A DNA stretch of 64,000 nt, taken from Bacteroidota bacterium. GTDB taxonomy: Bacteria; Bacteroidota; Bacteroidia; Chitinophagales; Chitinophagaceae. The notes beneath the pieces were generated by a model. The model did not search any database. It saw only the letters and a program-made list of their open reading frames with translations, and had not been told where the DNA came from. Position numbers and translations under genes: made by a program. The stretch spans positions 1-64,000 of the forward strand of contig JAEYWX010000025.1 of assembly GCA_023428755.1 (NCBI GenBank). The letters are read 5' to 3'. Positions 36,263 to 44,779 of this stretch are shown piece by piece. Numbering within the stretch: the stretch's first letter is position 1; the number at the start of each line of letters is the position of its first letter.

Positions 36263-37615
36263 TTACGCAGATTTCTCCTCTTTCATCAGCTCCTTCCGTA
36301 TTCCATCCAGCAGATCTGTTTGCTGCAACTCCGTTGAATTGCGTGCATAGCATTGCAGCACAGCAAACTGCACGGCATTGAGGATGGATGCCCCCGTGAG
36401 TTCATATTTGGCGGCCAGTTGCTGCAGATCAACTGTAGCATCCAATGTTAAACTTTCGGGTAATGATTTTTGCCAGAGTACAAAACGCTCGTTGGAATTG
36501 GGGACGGGGAAATGAATAACCGCATGAAACCGGCGAACAAATGCATCATCAAGATTATGACGAAAGTTGGATGCAAGGATCATCAGCCCCGGATAGTCTT
36601 CCACACGTTGTAAGAGATATGATATTTCCTGGTTGGCATACTTGTCGTGTGATGATTGTACGTTGGTACGCTTGCCGAACAATGCATCTGCTTCATCGAA
36701 GAACAACACCCAGTCTTTACTTTCTGCACGTTTGAATACGGTTTCTAAATTTTTTTCTGTTTCACCAATGTATTTCGAAACCACCTGCGAAAGATCAATG
36801 CGATACACTTCTTTGTTAAACTCCTTCCCAATCAATCCGGCCGTTAATGTTTTGCCTGTTCCGGAAGGGCCATAGAACAACACACGGTAACCGGGTTTGA
36901 TCTTTCGTTTCAGGTTTTCATCAGCAGCCAGTTTGTGATGATGTTTTAACCAGGTGATGATATCGGTTACCTGTTGGGCCGTTTTGTTGGGCAATACCAA
37001 ATCGTTCCAGTTCATTTGTGTGCTGATGCGTTTGGCAGGGAAATCAATACCAAAACGTGGAGCTGATTCTTTGCCCAATAGAATTTTATCAACTACATCC
37101 TGTGCAAGTATGATGCGGCCACTCATAACAGGCTCACCTTCTTTTACCGGCTCTAACCACAATATACTTTCACGGAAAAAGAAATGATCTTCCGAAAAAT
37201 ACCGCTGCACATGCAAACGATCTTCGATATTACTTCCGGCTAAAATAAACTGTGCCGTTTCACCGGTTGGCAACATGCTCCGGTGATTGGTTGCACGCAC
37301 TCCACCGAACAACGAAAAATCGCCACCACCGGGCAGCTGTTCCTGGATAATGCTTTCAAAAAAATCGGGACTTACATGCGGCACTAATGCCAGCAATAAA
37401 ATGATCCACTCGTCGGTATTGTTAATCTGTGGAATGTGTTTCCCGATCTCTTGTTTATATAATTCACCATTGAAGCGTTCTTTCAACCATTGTTGTAATT
37501 GCAACTGCTGCTGATGAAAATGCGTTTGCAGCCGTTGCGAAATAATAAGATTGAGATCAGCCAATGCTACATCGAGCGTTGAGGTGTGGATGTTTTTATG
37601 TAAGCTGTAAAGCAT
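36263..37615 (-). CDS. eCIS AAA+ ATPase (Afp15/Pvc15-like)
   Basis: 450 residues. AAA+ ATPase with an N-terminal domain of about 230 residues, Walker A GPSGTGKT (249-256), Walker B VLFFDEAD (303-310), and sensor/Arg-finger segments RRFHAVIHFPVP. In the Afp and PVC systems the equivalent protein is needed for assembly or effector loading. It is the last gene of the eCIS cluster and follows the payload genes by 21 bases, which fits a role in particle loading. The role here is inferred from homology. Confidence 0.88.
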   Translation of the reverse strand: MLYSLHKNIHTSTLDVALADLNLIISQRLQTHFHQQQLQLQQWLKERFNGELYKQEIGKHIPQINNTDEWIILLLALVPHVSPDFFESIIQEQLPGGGDFSLFGGVRATNHRSMLPTGETAQFILAGSNIEDRLHVQRYFSEDHFFFRESILWLEPVKEGEPVMSGRIILAQDVVDKILLGKESAPRFGIDFPAKRISTQMNWNDLVLPNKTAQQVTDIITWLKHHHKLAADENLKRKIKPGYRVLFYGPSGTGKTLTAGLIGKEFNKEVYRIDLSQVVSKYIGETEKNLETVFKRAESKDWVLFFDEADALFGKRTNVQSSHDKYANQEISYLLQRVEDYPGLMILASNFRHNLDDAFVRRFHAVIHFPVPNSNERFVLWQKSLPESLTLDATVDLQQLAAKYELTGASILNAVQFAVLQCYARNSTELQQTDLLDGIRKELMKEEKSA

Positions 37616-37636
37616 GTTTAAAGATAATTCATTTAC

Positions 37637-38605
37637 TTAAGGAGTCATAGGCGTTCCCACCATATCTGTATGCGTTTCGCTATGTGTACCCATATCGGCA
37701 TTATACGTTGCAAGTTCACTGTTAAACGTTCGCATGGCAGCATTGTATTGCCGCATGGTTGCGGGCACAGCAAGTGTAAATGCCGGTAAAGGATTTTGGG
37801 CAATATAATCCTGGTAATCCTGCCCATGACTTCCTTCATGAAAACCAAGTGTTGTATTTCCTGCAGCAATATCAGCAGCAGTTGTACCTCTGCCATAGGC
37901 TGATGTATCAGATGAAGAGGCGCTAGTTCCGTAAAATGTTTTGATGTACAAGGTATAGGAAAGTGTTACAACTGTAACACGCCTGCTTCTTCCCCTGCCT
38001 GTGTAAGTTGGCGTTATACGTGGTCGCAATGAAGCGACTGTTAATGCTCCCGTTCTGTTAACCCTGTACCGGCGTCCGTGAAAAGTAACGGCCGTTCCTC
38101 TTCGTAATGTTTGATCAGGTTCCACCACCACATTCACACTGTTTACTGAAAAAGTTGCAATCTCTGTATCAGGATCAACCACAGCAGTTGCAGGAACTGG
38201 AGTTGAACGTTGTGGCTGAATATAGTTTTTCGCCACAGCACCATGTTCGTGTTGCATAACATGAGCTAACTCATGTGCAAGTAACTTCTTGCCTTCATAA
38301 GAATGTGGGTTGTATTCATTCCGGTTGAACACAATATGATTGCCAACAGTGTAAGCTCTTGCATTGAGATCGTTTGCGGATTCCTCTGCGTCTTTTCCGG
38401 TATGAATTTTTACATGAGAGAAATCATGACCTATACGGGATTTGAAGAAAGTATTCGTTTCATCTGATAACCGGGATTCATTTGTGCTTTTAAAAAATGT
38501 TGCTGAAGAGCCAACATCTTCTGAATTTTTCGTTAGTAATTGTGTAGAAAACGGTTTTGCAACTTTAGTTGCAATTTGTCTCTTACCATTCCGTATTCGT
38601 TTCAT
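37637..38605 (-). CDS. DUF4157 (eCIS core) protein with a second HExxH motif; candidate payload
   Basis: 322 residues, no signal peptide. A polar N-terminus leads to a DUF4157 domain (about 45-120) with HELAH at 111-115, the zinc-metallopeptidase-like motif of proteins loaded by or linked to eCIS. An unrelated C-terminal domain (about 130-322) has FHEGSHGQDYQDYI, a further HExxH at 256-260 with a later HSETHTD. I infer a second, independent zinc peptidase. It sits between the 1722-residue protein (9-base gap) and the ATPase. It may be an effector that cleaves a target protein; the substrate is unknown. Confidence 0.75.
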   Translation of the reverse strand: MKRIRNGKRQIATKVAKPFSTQLLTKNSEDVGSSATFFKSTNESRLSDETNTFFKSRIGHDFSHVKIHTGKDAEESANDLNARAYTVGNHIVFNRNEYNPHSYEGKKLLAHELAHVMQHEHGAVAKNYIQPQRSTPVPATAVVDPDTEIATFSVNSVNVVVEPDQTLRRGTAVTFHGRRYRVNRTGALTVASLRPRITPTYTGRGRSRRVTVVTLSYTLYIKTFYGTSASSSDTSAYGRGTTAADIAAGNTTLGFHEGSHGQDYQDYIAQNPLPAFTLAVPATMRQYNAAMRTFNSELATYNADMGTHSETHTDMVGTPMTP

Positions 38606-38614
38606 ATTTTGAAT

Positions 38615-41600
38615 TTATAAAAAGTATTGACCCTGAATGTCATTTGTAATTGTTCGGTTGATATTATGGTCAGATGTAACAACTTCTTCTCCCACAGATG
38701 GATCTATTTCTTTTATGGTACATACGAATGTGGTTGGCACAAATTTTTCAGTCTCAAGAATTTGCTTCACATCAGTTAACTGTGCAACGCTATATGCATT
38801 CAGGTAAGAATAATCAGACGGTACAACAGGAGCAATACTTGAAGCAGAACTTTTGAAAGCAATTAAGCTGTCCACAATATTTATGAGCGCAGTATTTTGA
38901 CTTCTGCTATAGTTAGCCGTAACAATATAAATAAAGCCTTTTCCATTTTCACTTAATGGTCCTTTCAACCTTGTTTCAACTGCTGTCTCATGTGATCCAG
39001 AGCCGTACCAATCCCTGTTGTTTGCTTGTTGTGATAGAATAGATAAGTTACTCCAGGTATCACCAGGTCCACCAAGATTATCATTTAACAAGTGCGCCCT
39101 GATATAAAATGTATCCTTACTTCCCATACTTGTTTTTCGCTTTCGAAGAACATCCCAATTCCCGCCGCCAACAGAAGGTTGACCACCCGTTGTTGCAGGG
39201 TTGCCATCTACTATTCGAACACGCATCGAAGAACCAAATCCGCCGTGTACGCCGCCGTATCGTGGAGCTTCGGATTTTAATAAAGCCCCGGAAGTTTCTC
39301 TTATTAACTCAGCTATTTCCGGACCTATTACTTCAAGAATTGCTTGAATCTTTTGTTGCTTATCATCTTCGGACATTGTGGTGTTAGCTATTAAGCCATC
39401 TACTTGTTGCAACATAGACACAATTCCAGCTTTTACGGGATTCAACTTGCTTTGTTTCTTTACAGGAATAATAATACTGTTAATGAAGTCTCCAAAAACA
39501 ACAGGTGTCGACGCCATCATCATTTTTTTACTTGTCTTATTAAAGTAAAGTGTATGCGTTTCTCCTCTTCGAACATTCACTTTTTTCTTAAGGCCAACCC
39601 ATCCCATAATTTTTGCACCAATCTCTTTCACTCTCTCTTTCCCCTGTTTCACCTTCTCTTTCGCCCAGTCTTTCGCTTTGTTTATACCCCCTTTCACTTT
39701 TTTCACCACTTTATCCAATCCAATTTTTTTGGAGAAAGCAATGGCTTTATCCAATACCCAATCAATGGCTTTGTTGATAGGCGCCTGCACTGCCTGAATG
39801 ATCTTTTGTACTTTCTCCGTGATGCCATTCAATCCCAATAATGCAGCAAGGAAACCCAGCGTAACAGGGATCATTTTTGCCAACGCATCTTCTACCATCT
39901 TCGCTGCTTTCCCCAAATTACCTTCAACAATGGATGCAACCGAATCAATAACCGCATTCACAAGATCCATGATCTGTTTGCCACGCTCCACAAAAAACAT
40001 TACAATATCATAAATGAGCTTACATGCTTTAATGAAAGCACCGGCCGGATTGAGCAAACCAATGACCCACGTAATACCGGCTTTAATAATTTTTTCAACC
40101 AGGAAATCCTGGATGGCATCCATCACCATCACCTGTAGGTTCCCCACTTTCTCCTTGATGTATCGCCACAAGCCCGGTAACCCTTCTTTGATAATGATCT
40201 GGAAAATATCAAATACTTCTTCCATTGCTGCTACAACAGGTTCACCCAATTTCAGTACTGCACGCTGACGGATATTCGTCCACGTTAGTCCAATGATCTG
40301 CATTACAAAATGGAAGATGCCCGGCAGATCCCATTTATCGGGCAGCTGTAATCCCGGCGGCATATTACCGAGCAGCCATGCAATCAATCCCTTCTTCATG
40401 TGCTCCATGATGTTCTTCACAAAATTGTCGAGCCCCATCTTCACTGCAGCAACAAGATTGCTGAGGAAACCAATCGGATCACTGATAATTCTGCCGATCA
40501 CATGTGCCACTTTCGCCAATGTTTCCAGCAGCATATCTTTCAACTTCAGAATGGTTTTTATTACACCTGCAATGGCATCAACCGCTTTGCTTAACCATCC
40601 TTGTTTTTCACTTTTGATCTTATCAAATGTTTCCTGCAACTTCTCAACATTCTTCACATAACGGTCACCAAGTTTTTCTACCAACTCATCATGTTTATCA
40701 TGCACACTTTTTTCCAGCTCATCAAACTTGCCGCCGATGTTTGTCTTTGCTTCCTCACCTATCTTCTGCATTTCAGGTGTTAAGCTGTTCCAGTATTCAT
40801 CAATAGCTTTCTTTCCTTCATCAATTGCAGTAATGGCTGCATTCAATTCCGTTTCCACTTTTGTAGCAATGGAACTGATGGAACTGTTCATTGCATTCAT
40901 GAAGGTTGCTTTCTCTTCCCTGAAAATTTTACCGATCTCAGGCGATAAACCACCACGCATATAATCACCTACTGTATCATCAACTGTGGTAATGCCATAA
41001 TGATCATCTAAGCGTCGATGTACGTTTCGTTCAAACACAGTATTGGCTGCATTGGCGGCCGTATCAAAATCACTTATCACATCTGTTTCTAACGTATTGA
41101 GTATGCCTGTAACTTTTTCTTTTGTTTCGTTATAGATACGTTGAAGATTACCGGCTATTTCTTTTCGCTTTTCTTCATCCTTTGTTTTAGTGCTGTTTTT
41201 TCCTTCATCCACTTTTGCAAATGCTGCTGCTCTTCCGTCATGCATTTCTGTAAGCTTTCCTGCAACAGTTGCCTTTGCCTGGTCTTCTGCTTTTGAAATT
41301 TGCGGTTGTTCTTTGGCCCTGTATTCTGCAGGTGCGTTGCGTGCCTGTGTTTGTGCTTCCTGTTTGCTCGATAGTGCTTCACCAAATGTTGGCTCATTGG
41401 AGTTTGCAAGCTGCTCGTCTGTAACATCACTCTCAGCCATTTGATTATCTAACGACTGCGCCTCTTTCTCCATCGAAATTTCCTGATCTGTCTTAGGCTT
41501 TGGTGCTGCTGACTCTGCTTTCGGAATGTGCGGCTTCTTACCTGCATCTTCCGGTTGCATATCGGCAGAAATTTTCGGTACTGCTAATTGTTGATTTGGT

Positions 41601-43783
41601 ACTTCTGTTGAAGTTGTTTCAATCGCATTGCCTGCTTTTTTCTTTTCATCTTTTACATCCGCTTTCATTCCATCCTTGGCTTCATTCATTGCCTTTTCTG
41701 CTTTGTGCGGATGCTCGTAACGATCTACTGTTTCGTTATCGTCTTTTGGTAATGCGCCTTCTATACGGTCGTTCAATTGCTTCTTAAATGCTTCTGCATT
41801 GAACGCTTGTTTCTCCTGCCCTTCCATTTTTCCTACCTGGTGGAACTGTGCCTGACTATCTTTATCTAATTGTTCAGGTACTTTAGAAGCAAGCTGTGCT
41901 ACAGCAGCTTTTGATTGCGGCGTATCATGCGTTTTCTGTTTTGATTTCACCGATCCTGCCTGTTGCATGATCTGTTGATAGGCCGGATCTTCTTCGGGTG
42001 TTTTGGGTGATGCAGGAATTACTCCAGCTTTTACTTCTTCCGCAACTTTTGTTTCTTCCTGAACAGAAGCTGCGGGTGCTTCTTCTGTTGTAACTGTTGT
42101 TGCAGTATCAGTCTTAACTTCAGCAGGTGTGTATGGCTTTACTTCAGCAGCTGTTGACGGAGCTGCTGATAAATAAGAAGACGATGCTGATGCTCCTGCA
42201 TCGCTCATAATTTTATTGATCTCTTCAGGAGTTAATGCAGCAGGGTTGACCGGCAGTTGTTCTTCCAACCCATACAATGGATTAAAGAATGCTTTCCATA
42301 CACTCATTGATTGCGAACGCTCCTGCACCTGCGCACCTAAATTATCTTCACCGGCTGTATTACCATCAACAGTGTTTACGGTAGCATTCTTGGCGCCACC
42401 CGTTGCATTTTCAACAATGGCATAGTGATGATACGGCGGACCTTTGTACGCAATATCACCTGCACGTGGTGCATAACCGGGTGGGTAGGCCGATTTCAAA
42501 TCAACTGCAGCTTGTCCCAGTTTCCATTTCTTCATGGGAATACCGCCTTTGTTCAATGCCCAGAAGGTGAAGATGCCACACCAGCTTGGCATTGCATCAC
42601 GCATAACAGTTGGGCCTGTTGGATCCAACGGATTCATTCCCTCCGCTTCTTTCTTGTACCTGATATTGTCAATGTGAACACTTCCTGTTTTATAAGGAGC
42701 ATTACCTTCAAGAATAGCTTCATCGCCCATAGCTGTTTTAAAATATTCAACCAGGCGATCAGCACCAACACGCAAACCATCTGGCGTGGTTTGCGATGCA
42801 TTTACTTTTCCTATTTGTGATTTGGCATGATGTACAGCACGTATTAATTCTGGCCTTGGTTCGGCAGTAAGGTCTTGTGTTTGTTTTTTGGTTTGAACAA
42901 AAGAAGTTGTGGCAGGGCTTTTTGCCTTGCGATGAAGCGTGGATGCACCTTGCTGAATAGTATGCGTTAATTCATGGGCAAGCAACGTTCCACCGGAAGA
43001 AGTATGCGGGTTATACTTTCCGTGATTGAAATAAATATCATTACCATGTGTAAATGCCTGTGCATTGATTTGGTTGCTGAGCTGTGCCGATGTATTGTTG
43101 TTATGTATACGCACATTGTTGAAATCAGCACCAAACCTGTTTTGCATGTTATGCAATACACTATGGTTCAAAGGAGCACCTTGTCCTTTGCTTTGTTGTA
43201 ATTGTGATGTAAACGAGGATGTGTGTACAGATGGCGGCCCACGTTCTTTGCGATGGATAGTTGCATTGTTGCAACAGTTACTATCTGCAAATCGTTGAAT
43301 GGGTTCTTCCTGTTCTTCTTCTTTACGTTGTACTGTTTCTTCCGGTTCGTCTTCTGTTTCTTTACGCATCAGTCCGGTACTAAATAATTTCGGTTGAACA
43401 GTTTCTTCTTTTTCTTCAGTCTCCTCTTCACTCCGCATAATTAAACTGCCGCCGGCATTCACCATCATTTTTGGTTGAACCAGTTCTTCCTGTTCATCTT
43501 CTTTGCGTTGTAATTCAACTTCTTTCTTTTCAGGTGTTGCCGTTGCAACAGCAGCTTCAGGCATACGCATCACTTTATCAGCAGTATCATCCGCTTCCTT
43601 TTCTAATGGGTCATTTGGTTGACTGATGTTCAGTTTTGCCTGCACCGATGACCCGAAAAAAGATGTGTTTGCTTTGGTATTGAAAAACCCTTCCTCACCT
43701 GCTTTCCTGAAGAAAGAAGTTTTATCTGCTGCTGCTTTTACAGAAGTTGCAGGTTTGGATGTTTTTTCAGCCGATGTAAACAA
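38615..43783 (-). CDS. Giant multidomain eCIS payload: DUF4157, CHAP-like, helical region and nuclease-like C-terminus
   Basis: 1722 residues from TTG 43783; no ATG lies between this and an upstream in-frame stop. Domains: acidic VQRKEEEQEE-type repeats (about 85-165); DUF4157 with HELTH (270-274); a CHAP-like domain with PSWCGIFTFWAL (Cys402) and PYHHYA (about 310-510); a Lys/Glu-rich coiled region (about 540-1000); hydrophobic helices (about 1070-1480); and a C-terminal domain with YIRAHLLNDNLGGPG and NLSILSQQANN (about 1559-1589), resembling the GHLI...NL...ANN pattern of DNA/RNA non-specific endonucleases. It has no signal peptide, as expected for cargo packed in a particle. Payload status and nuclease activity are inferred. 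Confidence 0.78.
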   Translation of the reverse strand: MFTSAEKTSKPATSVKAAADKTSFFRKAGEEGFFNTKANTSFFGSSVQAKLNISQPNDPLEKEADDTADKVMRMPEAAVATATPEKKEVELQRKEDEQEELVQPKMMVNAGGSLIMRSEEETEEKEETVQPKLFSTGLMRKETEDEPEETVQRKEEEQEEPIQRFADSNCCNNATIHRKERGPPSVHTSSFTSQLQQSKGQGAPLNHSVLHNMQNRFGADFNNVRIHNNNTSAQLSNQINAQAFTHGNDIYFNHGKYNPHTSSGGTLLAHELTHTIQQGASTLHRKAKSPATTSFVQTKKQTQDLTAEPRPELIRAVHHAKSQIGKVNASQTTPDGLRVGADRLVEYFKTAMGDEAILEGNAPYKTGSVHIDNIRYKKEAEGMNPLDPTGPTVMRDAMPSWCGIFTFWALNKGGIPMKKWKLGQAAVDLKSAYPPGYAPRAGDIAYKGPPYHHYAIVENATGGAKNATVNTVDGNTAGEDNLGAQVQERSQSMSVWKAFFNPLYGLEEQLPVNPAALTPEEINKIMSDAGASASSSYLSAAPSTAAEVKPYTPAEVKTDTATTVTTEEAPAASVQEETKVAEEVKAGVIPASPKTPEEDPAYQQIMQQAGSVKSKQKTHDTPQSKAAVAQLASKVPEQLDKDSQAQFHQVGKMEGQEKQAFNAEAFKKQLNDRIEGALPKDDNETVDRYEHPHKAEKAMNEAKDGMKADVKDEKKKAGNAIETTSTEVPNQQLAVPKISADMQPEDAGKKPHIPKAESAAPKPKTDQEISMEKEAQSLDNQMAESDVTDEQLANSNEPTFGEALSSKQEAQTQARNAPAEYRAKEQPQISKAEDQAKATVAGKLTEMHDGRAAAFAKVDEGKNSTKTKDEEKRKEIAGNLQRIYNETKEKVTGILNTLETDVISDFDTAANAANTVFERNVHRRLDDHYGITTVDDTVGDYMRGGLSPEIGKIFREEKATFMNAMNSSISSIATKVETELNAAITAIDEGKKAIDEYWNSLTPEMQKIGEEAKTNIGGKFDELEKSVHDKHDELVEKLGDRYVKNVEKLQETFDKIKSEKQGWLSKAVDAIAGVIKTILKLKDMLLETLAKVAHVIGRIISDPIGFLSNLVAAVKMGLDNFVKNIMEHMKKGLIAWLLGNMPPGLQLPDKWDLPGIFHFVMQIIGLTWTNIRQRAVLKLGEPVVAAMEEVFDIFQIIIKEGLPGLWRYIKEKVGNLQVMVMDAIQDFLVEKIIKAGITWVIGLLNPAGAFIKACKLIYDIVMFFVERGKQIMDLVNAVIDSVASIVEGNLGKAAKMVEDALAKMIPVTLGFLAALLGLNGITEKVQKIIQAVQAPINKAIDWVLDKAIAFSKKIGLDKVVKKVKGGINKAKDWAKEKVKQGKERVKEIGAKIMGWVGLKKKVNVRRGETHTLYFNKTSKKMMMASTPVVFGDFINSIIIPVKKQSKLNPVKAGIVSMLQQVDGLIANTTMSEDDKQQKIQAILEVIGPEIAELIRETSGALLKSEAPRYGGVHGGFGSSMRVRIVDGNPATTGGQPSVGGGNWDVLRKRKTSMGSKDTFYIRAHLLNDNLGGPGDTWSNLSILSQQANNRDWYGSGSHETAVETRLKGPLSENGKGFIYIVTANYSRSQNTALINIVDSLIAFKSSASSIAPVVPSDYSYLNAYSVAQLTDVKQILETEKFVPTTFVCTIKEIDPSVGEEVVTSDHNINRTITNDIQGQYFL

Positions 43784-43828
43784 GATGTTTGTTTATCGTT
43801 TAACGTTTGTTGTTTCTGGTTCTAAACT

Positions 43829-43840
43829 GAGCGTAGTCGA
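43829..43840. repeat. Dispersed GAGCGNAGTCGA repeat, third copy
   Basis: GAGCGTAGTCGA lies in the gap before the lysin gene. Same core as the copies at 9520-9531 and 9552-9563. Confidence 0.7.
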
Positions 43841-43885
43841 GATGGCAAGTTTGCATTCGTCCGACGATGACGTTTGACGGAGTCC

Positions 43886-43917
43886 ACTCATCATTCATTA
43901 CTCATTACTCATCATTT
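43886..43917. repeat. ACTCAT-type dispersed repeat
   Basis: A degenerate ACTCATCATTCATTACTCAT tract holds the stop codon of the lysin gene at 43912. It resembles the tracts at 10894-10922 and 11677-11704. Confidence 0.6.
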
Positions 43918-44664
43918 GTATTCAATAAATCCCCGGTTGATCTTTGCAATTTTCCGTTGCAGGCGAAATACACCAATACCGTTTCTGCTTCCTGCATTAT
44001 TGCTGTTGCCTTCAATGGTATGAATAAAGCCACCTTCTACTTTTTCCACAATACCTGTATGTCCTGCACTTCCACCCGTGTTCATAATAAAAATATGTCC
44101 GGGTTTAATGAGTGATGGTTTATTCACTGCTTCATCTGTAGTAATTTTTTTGCCGGTAGTTTTATTCCAATGCGTCATTACATGCCCGGTTTTCAACAAC
44201 GGATTTTTCTTACCCAACGTTGTTGCTGCTTTATCTAAAGTCCAGTACACAAATGCCGCACACCAAAACAAACCTGGAGGCAAGCCCACACTGGCAAGGT
44301 ATTGATCAACCATCGGTCCCTTGTTACTGCCGGGAGGATCTTCCATAACACCTATTTGCTTTATGGCCACTTTCAAAGCTTCTGTAAGCAAAACATTCGG
44401 TGCCGTATCTATTACCACAATACTTTCTGTTCCAAACAAGGTTGCCCAGGTAAGCGAGCCAACCTGTCCATCTACTTCAAGCGGATTTCCAAACTGATCC
44501 ATATGTGTTGCCTGGAACAGTTTGATTGCATTTTTTGTCTTTATGCCATACGTGCCCGTTCCTTCGAGATTACCGATGTTTAATTCCATCAGCTTTTTCT
44601 GAATTGCTTTTACAATGGATACATTGCTTTCGCCTTCTTTAATAATTCTGCCAGGATATTTCAT
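43912..44664 (-). CDS. Peptidoglycan-binding/CHAP lysin-like protein in the eCIS cluster
   Basis: 250 residues without signal peptide. N-terminal peptidoglycan-binding domain 1 (about 12-80; IQKKLMELNIGN, TKNAIKLFQ), then an amidase/CHAP domain with PGLFWCAAFVYWTL (Cys135) and GHTGIVEKV (His202). Such a module cuts peptide stems or bridges in peptidoglycan. In an eCIS it could help particle release by lysis of the producer, or open the target wall. The start is ATG 44664; the gap to the tape-measure gene is 115 bases and carries short repeats. Confidence 0.85.
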   Translation of the reverse strand: MKYPGRIIKEGESNVSIVKAIQKKLMELNIGNLEGTGTYGIKTKNAIKLFQATHMDQFGNPLEVDGQVGSLTWATLFGTESIVVIDTAPNVLLTEALKVAIKQIGVMEDPPGSNKGPMVDQYLASVGLPPGLFWCAAFVYWTLDKAATTLGKKNPLLKTGHVMTHWNKTTGKKITTDEAVNKPSLIKPGHIFIMNTGGSAGHTGIVEKVEGGFIHTIEGNSNNAGSRNGIGVFRLQRKIAKINRGFIEYK

Positions 44665-44779
44665 ATGCTTACGTTTTGGTTAAGAGTTCTGAGACAGGGT
44701 TACGAGTTAAGTGTTATGGGTTACGAACTGAATTATTTAAACCTTATGCCTTACCCCCCAACACCTTCAACCTTTATTT

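Noticed and set aside
38615..43783. The large payload as a phage tape measure
   Set aside because: Its coiled and hydrophobic regions resemble one, but DUF4157, the CHAP-like domain and the nuclease-like end argue for cargo. A separate CIS_TMP gene exists.
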